A DNA stretch of 6,209 bases from an uncultured Acidimicrobiaceae bacterium (lineage in GTDB: Bacteria > Actinomycetota > Acidimicrobiia > Acidimicrobiales > Ilumatobacteraceae), in contig CAIXHI010000367.1 in assembly GCA_903919215.1 (NCBI GenBank), positions 1 to 6,209 of the forward strand, written 5' to 3'. Made by a program: the position numbers and the translations under genes. Below the pieces are notes generated by a model that worked only from the letters and a program-made list of their open reading frames with translations, was not told the origin of the DNA and did not search any database. This document shows, piece by piece, positions 4,244 to 6,209 of this stretch. Position 1 is the stretch's first letter, and the number at the start of each line of letters is the position of its first letter.

Positions 4244-6209
4244 ATGCAGCGAACAATAGGGCGCAAGCTCGTGGCGGCAATGGGTGCGGTGCTGGTGCTG
4301 ATGGCAGCGTGCAGCGACAACAAGAGCGCGACGACGTCGACCGTCGTTGGCCCGACCGACACCGCCCCGCCAGCGGTCGTGCAGGTGGAAGCCGACGCTG
4401 CGACGAAGGCCGCCGTACAGACCGAGGTCGACGCCGCGCCTGGAGGGTGCGACTCGCTCGACACCCGCCAGTGTCTGCTGCCCTTCCCGAGCAACGCCTA
4501 CACCGTCGAAGACCCCGTGGCGCCGACCCACCTGCGCGTGCGCTTGCCTGCCGCGGGAATGCCGGCCAACGACAAGGGTGTAGCGATCGACCCAGCGGAA
4601 TGGAACCGCAATGACGGCTTCAGCCCGAACACACCGATCCTGACGTACCTGCCGGACCTCGACGCGGCGAACTCGAACCTGCCCAGCTGGACCGACATCG
4701 GCGCCTCGCTGTCAGCCGAGTCGACGGTGGTGCTGGTCGATGTCACCACCGGTGCCCGCATCCCGCTGTGGGCTGAACTCGATGCACATGCGACCAAGGA
4801 CGAGGATCGACTGCTCACCATCCGGCCAGCGATCAGCCTGCCAGAGGGCCACACCTTCGCCGTCGGACTGCGCGGCATGTTGAACCACGACCGCGGGTTC
4901 ATCGAACCCAGCGCCACGTTCCGCGTGTTCCGCGACAAGCTCACCACGGGTATCGAGGCGATCGAGTTCCGACGCGGCGCGATGGAGACCACCATCAGCG
5001 CGTTGGAGAAGGCCGGCGTCGCCCGCACCGACCTGCAACTGGCGTGGGATTTCACCGTCGCCAGCACCGAGAACATCAGCGGCCGCATGCTGCACATCCG
5101 CGACGAGGCCGTCGCAGCACTCGGCGACAAAGCACCTGCGTTCCACATCATCTCCACCGAGAAGAACACCGACGACAAGGTGGCGCTACAGATCAGCGGC
5201 AGCTTCGACGTGCCCAACTACCTCACCGGCGACGGCGGCCCGGGCACCACGTTCAACTACACCAGCACCGACATCGACGCACTGCCGGCGCAGAACGGCA
5301 TCGTGCACGTGCCATTCCTCTGCAACGTCAGCACGGCCACGATGAACGGCAACGCACCGGCACACCTCGTGGAGTACGGCCACGGTCTGCTCGGTGGACG
5401 CGACGAGATCAACGCCGGCAACGTGCGCGACTTCGCGAACGACAACAACATCCTGTTCTGCGCCACCAACTGGGCCGGCATGAGCGAGGACGACGTCGGC
5501 AACGCTGCCGCGACGCTGGCCAACTTCGGTCAGTTCAACACGATGGCCGACCGCCTGCAGCAGGGTGTGCTCAACCAGATCTACCTCGGCCGGCTGATGA
5601 CGCGGTTCAACGGTCTCAGCAGCGAAGCGTCCCTGAAGCGGGCCGACGGTGGCCCCCTGTTCGACACTGGCCACCTCGACTACGACGGCAACAGTCAGGG
5701 CGGGATCATGGGTCTGATGCTGGCAGCGGTGTCGCCCGATATCGAGCGCGCCGTCCTGGGTGTGCCCGGCATGAACTACAGCCTGCTGCTGCCACGCTCG
5801 GTCGACTTCGACACGTACGAGGCCGTGTTCCTGCCCGCCTACCCGAACGACCTCGACCGTGTCCTGATCCTCGGCATCACGCAGATGTTGTGGGACCGTG
5901 GCGAGGGTGCCGGGTATGTGCAGCACCTCACCTCCAACCCGTACGCAGGAACCAGCGCAAAGACCGTGCTCCTCGATGTCGCCTTTGGTGATCATCAGGT
6001 CACCCCGCTGTCGGCACTGGTGGAAGCGCGAACGCTGGGCCTCACCATCCATCGGCCGGTGGCTGCCGATGGTCGCTGGGCGGAGACGGACGCTGGCTAC
6101 GGGCTAGAGAGCACCGTCTATCCCAGCACGGGTTCGGCGATCATCATCTGGGACTCGGGCATGACGGCGATGCCACTCGAGAACCTCGCCCCGCGTGACG
6201 GCGACGACT
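4244..6209 (+). CDS. Secreted lipoprotein with alpha/beta-hydrolase (lipase-like) domain, C-terminus cut off
   Basis: The frame stays open from the ATG at 4244 to the window end (655 codons). GGGGAG at 4233-4238 is a good ribosome binding site. Residues 1-22 form a lipoprotein signal (RTIGRK, hydrophobic core, LMAAC) with lipidated C23, followed by a Thr/Ala-rich linker to about residue 65. C69 and C77 bracket a CDSLDTRQCLLPFPSN motif that could hold a disulfide outside the cell. The next region (about 78-220: DGFSPNTPILTYLPDLD, then LLTIRPAISLPEGHTF) resembles the N-terminal domains of bacterial surface lipases. The hydrolase part shows HG in GHGLLGG (H380-G381, possible oxyanion motif) and GNSQGG with nucleophile S484 (GxSxG). 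FGDHQVTP (D583, H584) is a candidate acid/histidine region. The remaining catalytic residue may lie past the edge. The likely role is hydrolysis of an extracellular ester or lipid; the substrate is unknown. It is divergent from the acyl-CoA dehydrogenase, which would fit lipid use. Confidence 0.8.
   Translation, partial: MQRTIGRKLVAAMGAVLVLMAACSDNKSATTSTVVGPTDTAPPAVVQVEADAATKAAVQTEVDAAPGGCDSLDTRQCLLPFPSNAYTVEDPVAPTHLRVRLPAAGMPANDKGVAIDPAEWNRNDGFSPNTPILTYLPDLDAANSNLPSWTDIGASLSAESTVVLVDVTTGARIPLWAELDAHATKDEDRLLTIRPAISLPEGHTFAVGLRGMLNHDRGFIEPSATFRVFRDKLTTGIEAIEFRRGAMETTISALEKAGVARTDLQLAWDFTVASTENISGRMLHIRDEAVAALGDKAPAFHIISTEKNTDDKVALQISGSFDVPNYLTGDGGPGTTFNYTSTDIDALPAQNGIVHVPFLCNVSTATMNGNAPAHLVEYGHGLLGGRDEINAGNVRDFANDNNILFCATNWAGMSEDDVGNAAATLANFGQFNTMADRLQQGVLNQIYLGRLMTRFNGLSSEASLKRADGGPLFDTGHLDYDGNSQGGIMGLMLAAVSPDIERAVLGVPGMNYSLLLPRSVDFDTYEAVFLPAYPNDLDRVLILGITQMLWDRGEGAGYVQHLTSNPYAGTSAKTVLLDVAFGDHQVTPLSALVEARTLGLTIHRPVAADGRWAETDAGYGLESTVYPSTGSAIIIWDSGMTAMPLENLAPRDGDD

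Noticed and set aside
4093..4494. N-terminal extension of the acyl-CoA dehydrogenase reading frame (open to 4494 on the minus strand)
   Set aside because: The extension runs antisense to the lipoprotein gene start and has no dehydrogenase character; MADFALNDDQ at 4092 is the normal family N-terminus with a ribosome binding site.
5186..6052. 288-codon minus-strand frame and the 315-codon plus-strand frame at 5044-5991
   Set aside because: Both overlap the lipoprotein hydrolase, which has a signal peptide, a ribosome binding site and catalytic motifs. Their products are Arg/His- or Val-rich, typical of GC-rich shadow frames.

Overview
The window is 6.2 kb of high-GC DNA whose coding regions strongly prefer G or C at the third codon position. 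It carries an actinobacterial-type DUF2505 protein, a FadE-like acyl-CoA dehydrogenase and a secreted lipoprotein hydrolase. It most resembles a chromosomal segment of a high-GC actinomycete, perhaps an Acidimicrobiia-like lineage. The lineage is inferred from composition and gene families; no marker gene is present.

Layout. (1) 1-261, minus strand: N-terminal part of an unrecognised membrane protein cut by the left edge. (2) 272-412, plus: a possible 46-codon ORF whose stop overlaps the next start (ATGA). (3) 409-1713, plus: a divergent CLC-family anion transporter, followed by a strong hairpin at 1717-1734. (4) 1748-1807, minus: an orphan copy of the last 20 codons of an acyl-CoA dehydrogenase. 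It is identical in protein to the end of the complete gene downstream but differs at 12 of 20 codons. (5) 1910-2410, plus: a DUF2505/SRPBCC-like protein. (6) 2465-2482: a perfect 18-bp palindrome just before (7) 2495-2827, plus: a short endonuclease/exonuclease/phosphatase (EEP) family protein that has both ends of the family but lacks the middle. (8) 2884-4092, minus: a complete acyl-CoA dehydrogenase. (9) 4093-4243: a divergent intergenic region with an operator-like inverted repeat and a hairpin. (10) 4244-6209, plus: a large lipoprotein with an alpha/beta-hydrolase nucleophile elbow, cut by the right edge.

How it fits together. The genes do not form one pathway. The acyl-CoA dehydrogenase (fatty acid or other acyl-CoA oxidation) and the divergent secreted hydrolase could be jointly controlled from their shared upstream region; this is inference. 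The middle section (about 1748-2883) looks rearranged. Two homologous dehydrogenase 3' ends flank DUF2505 and EEP, the EEP gene is internally shortened, and its third-position GC is clearly lower than that of its neighbour.

I see no convincing new multi-gene system, RNA gene, CRISPR array or insertion sequence. The most useful observations are the gene-end remnant, the shortened EEP gene with a palindrome upstream, and the divergent CLC protein that lacks the inner gating glutamate.
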